From positions 930,001 to 994,000 of the forward strand of contig CAVXNJ010000012.1 in NCBI GenBank assembly GCA_963763135.1: 64,000 nucleotides of DNA. The letters are read 5' to 3'. Position 1 is the first letter of the stretch. Each line of letters begins with the position of its first letter. A program made the translations under genes and the position numbers. A model generated the notes under the pieces. The model saw nothing but the letters and a program-made list of their open reading frames with translations, was not told where the DNA came from and searched no databases. This document shows positions 63,226-64,000 of the stretch, one piece after another. Origin of the DNA: JANMZO01 sp963763135. Its GTDB lineage: Bacteria; Actinomycetota; Acidimicrobiia; Acidimicrobiales; JANYDT01.

Positions 63226-64000
63226 CTAGGCAAGTACGCGTACCTTGCCGGCCCGGGGATCAACCTCGACCTCCGCTCCGTCAGGAATATCGAGTGCACC
63301 GTGCGCTCCGACCACGGCCGGGATACCCAACTCGCGCGCCAGCACTGCGGCATGCGAAAGCGGACCTCCATCAGCGGTGACGACGGCGCCGGCAATCGAC
63401 AGCACGGCGTTGAAGGCGGGCGTGGTGGCCCGGACCACCAGCACGTCACCCGGCTCCATTTCATCGATCGCCTGCTCGGGCGATTCGGCACAGCGGGCCC
63501 GCCCGCGATAGCTCGACTCACCGATTCCGGTACCGCTCAACGGATCTCGGGCTCCATCGGACGCAACCATGCCGAGCTCGACCATCGCAACCTGAACTGT
63601 GGTGGCGAACTCCGCCAGCGGACCGGGAAGTAGATCGGCCGGTGGAACGGGTTCTATCGGTCCCAATATCGCCGGGGGCGTTTGCCGGGAGAGGGCGACA
63701 CGCGTCACGACTCGCTGACCGATTTCCTCAGCCGATGGTCCGCTGCCGTGCAGCAGCAACGGAACGACCTCGTCGTGAGCCAGATCAACGGCGTGTTCGA
63801 CCCGGAGCATCCGTCCACGAGCAACGAGTCGGCGACCGGCCTCCAGTAGTGCCAGGCGAAGTAACCCGACCGGATGTTCGATAATCGTGGGACCGTTGTC
63901 GTCTCGCATGTCCATCACCTCGCGTGCGTCGCGGAGCCTGTCGTCAAAATCCTGGCGACGAGATTCCGGAACCATCGCCCGCAGGCGAGCAGCGGCGCTC
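63226..64000 (-). CDS. PEP-utilising-enzyme mobile-domain protein, partial
   Basis: The frame stays open to the right edge, so the start is outside. The last 75 residues form the swivelling phosphohistidine domain of PEP-utilising enzymes: PGDVLVVRATTPAFNAVLSI and GGPLSHAAVLARELGIPAVV with the phosphoacceptor His. The preceding part resembles the linker of PEP synthase / rifampin-phosphotransferase-like proteins. Full architecture cannot be judged. Confidence 0.8.
   Translation of the reverse strand, partial: SAAARLRAMVPESRRQDFDDRLRDAREVMDMRDDNGPTIIEHPVGLLRLALLEAGRRLVARGRMLRVEHAVDLAHDEVVPLLLHGSGPSAEEIGQRVVTRVALSRQTPPAILGPIEPVPPADLLPGPLAEFATTVQVAMVELGMVASDGARDPLSGTGIGESSYRGRARCAESPEQAIDEMEPGDVLVVRATTPAFNAVLSIAGAVVTADGGPLSHAAVLARELGIPAVVGAHGALDIPDGAEVEVDPRAGKVRVLA

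Overview
The window is about 64 kb of high-GC bacterial DNA that fits the Actinomycetota, most likely the class Acidimicrobiia. The evidence is an HspR-controlled dnaK-grpE-dnaJ-hspR group followed by clpB, two F420-type luciferase-like oxidoreductases, a DUF3152 zincin, an actinobacterial LigB-type ATP-dependent DNA ligase and frequent GTG/TTG starts. The class-level placement is inference. No phage, insertion sequence, CRISPR array or rRNA was seen. Two serine tRNAs are present.

Layout. 0-8.1 kb is a probable purine/hydantoin catabolic island: a DauR-like regulator, L- and D-carbamoylases, a fused Fe-S/molybdenum hydroxylase of the type that travels with ssnA, an SsnA-like amidohydrolase and a luciferase-like oxidoreductase. 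The first three enzyme genes overlap by ATGA, and two transcription units share a TTGACA-N3-TGTAAA site. 8.4-11.2 kb is a large SD-repeat surface protein. 11.5-18.2 kb is the heat-shock region with two HAIR-like operators. 18.6-28 kb holds a molybdopterin oxidoreductase, a frameshifted MocR regulator with an aminotransferase and cupin, a DUF885 peptidase, an amine oxidase and an M15 peptidase. 27.6-36.4 kb is housekeeping: recR, ybaB, dnaX (frameshifted), arsR with an AHSA1 protein, rsgA, an RCC1-repeat protein, tRNA-Ser, tadA and a second tRNA-Ser. 36.8-45.5 kb carries a TetR gene, homospermidine synthase, an aromatic ring-cleavage module (extradiol dioxygenase, TetR, MhpA-like hydroxylase, nitroreductase), a second luciferase-like enzyme, RidA and CoaA. 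45.7-56.1 kb has an MFS transporter, an RNB ribonuclease, a selenocysteine glutathione peroxidase, a LanC-like protein, a frameshifted yaaA, phosphatidylcholine synthase, an ATP-grasp protein, a metallo-beta-lactamase-fold hydrolase and a FAD oxidoreductase. 56.5-58.7 kb is a compact four-gene operon of unknown function (diiron ferritin-like protein, SCP2 domain, small Cys/His protein, ferredoxin). 59-64 kb has DNA ligase, exonuclease III, HutD, GNAT, DUF3152 and a partial PEP-utilising domain protein.

Most notable signals. (1) A glutathione peroxidase with in-frame TGA at the catalytic cysteine, followed by a SECIS-like hairpin. With the selenium-type molybdenum hydroxylase/ssnA pair, this suggests the organism uses selenium in two ways. 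(2) Several unrelated genes end in short tandem duplications that copy the gene's own stop codon (clpB, tadA, a tetR, the ferredoxin gene). (3) The diiron-SCP2-ferredoxin operon looks like an uncharacterised multi-component oxygenase. (4) Three conserved genes (mocR, dnaX, yaaA) carry single-base frameshifts, which may be assembly errors or real.
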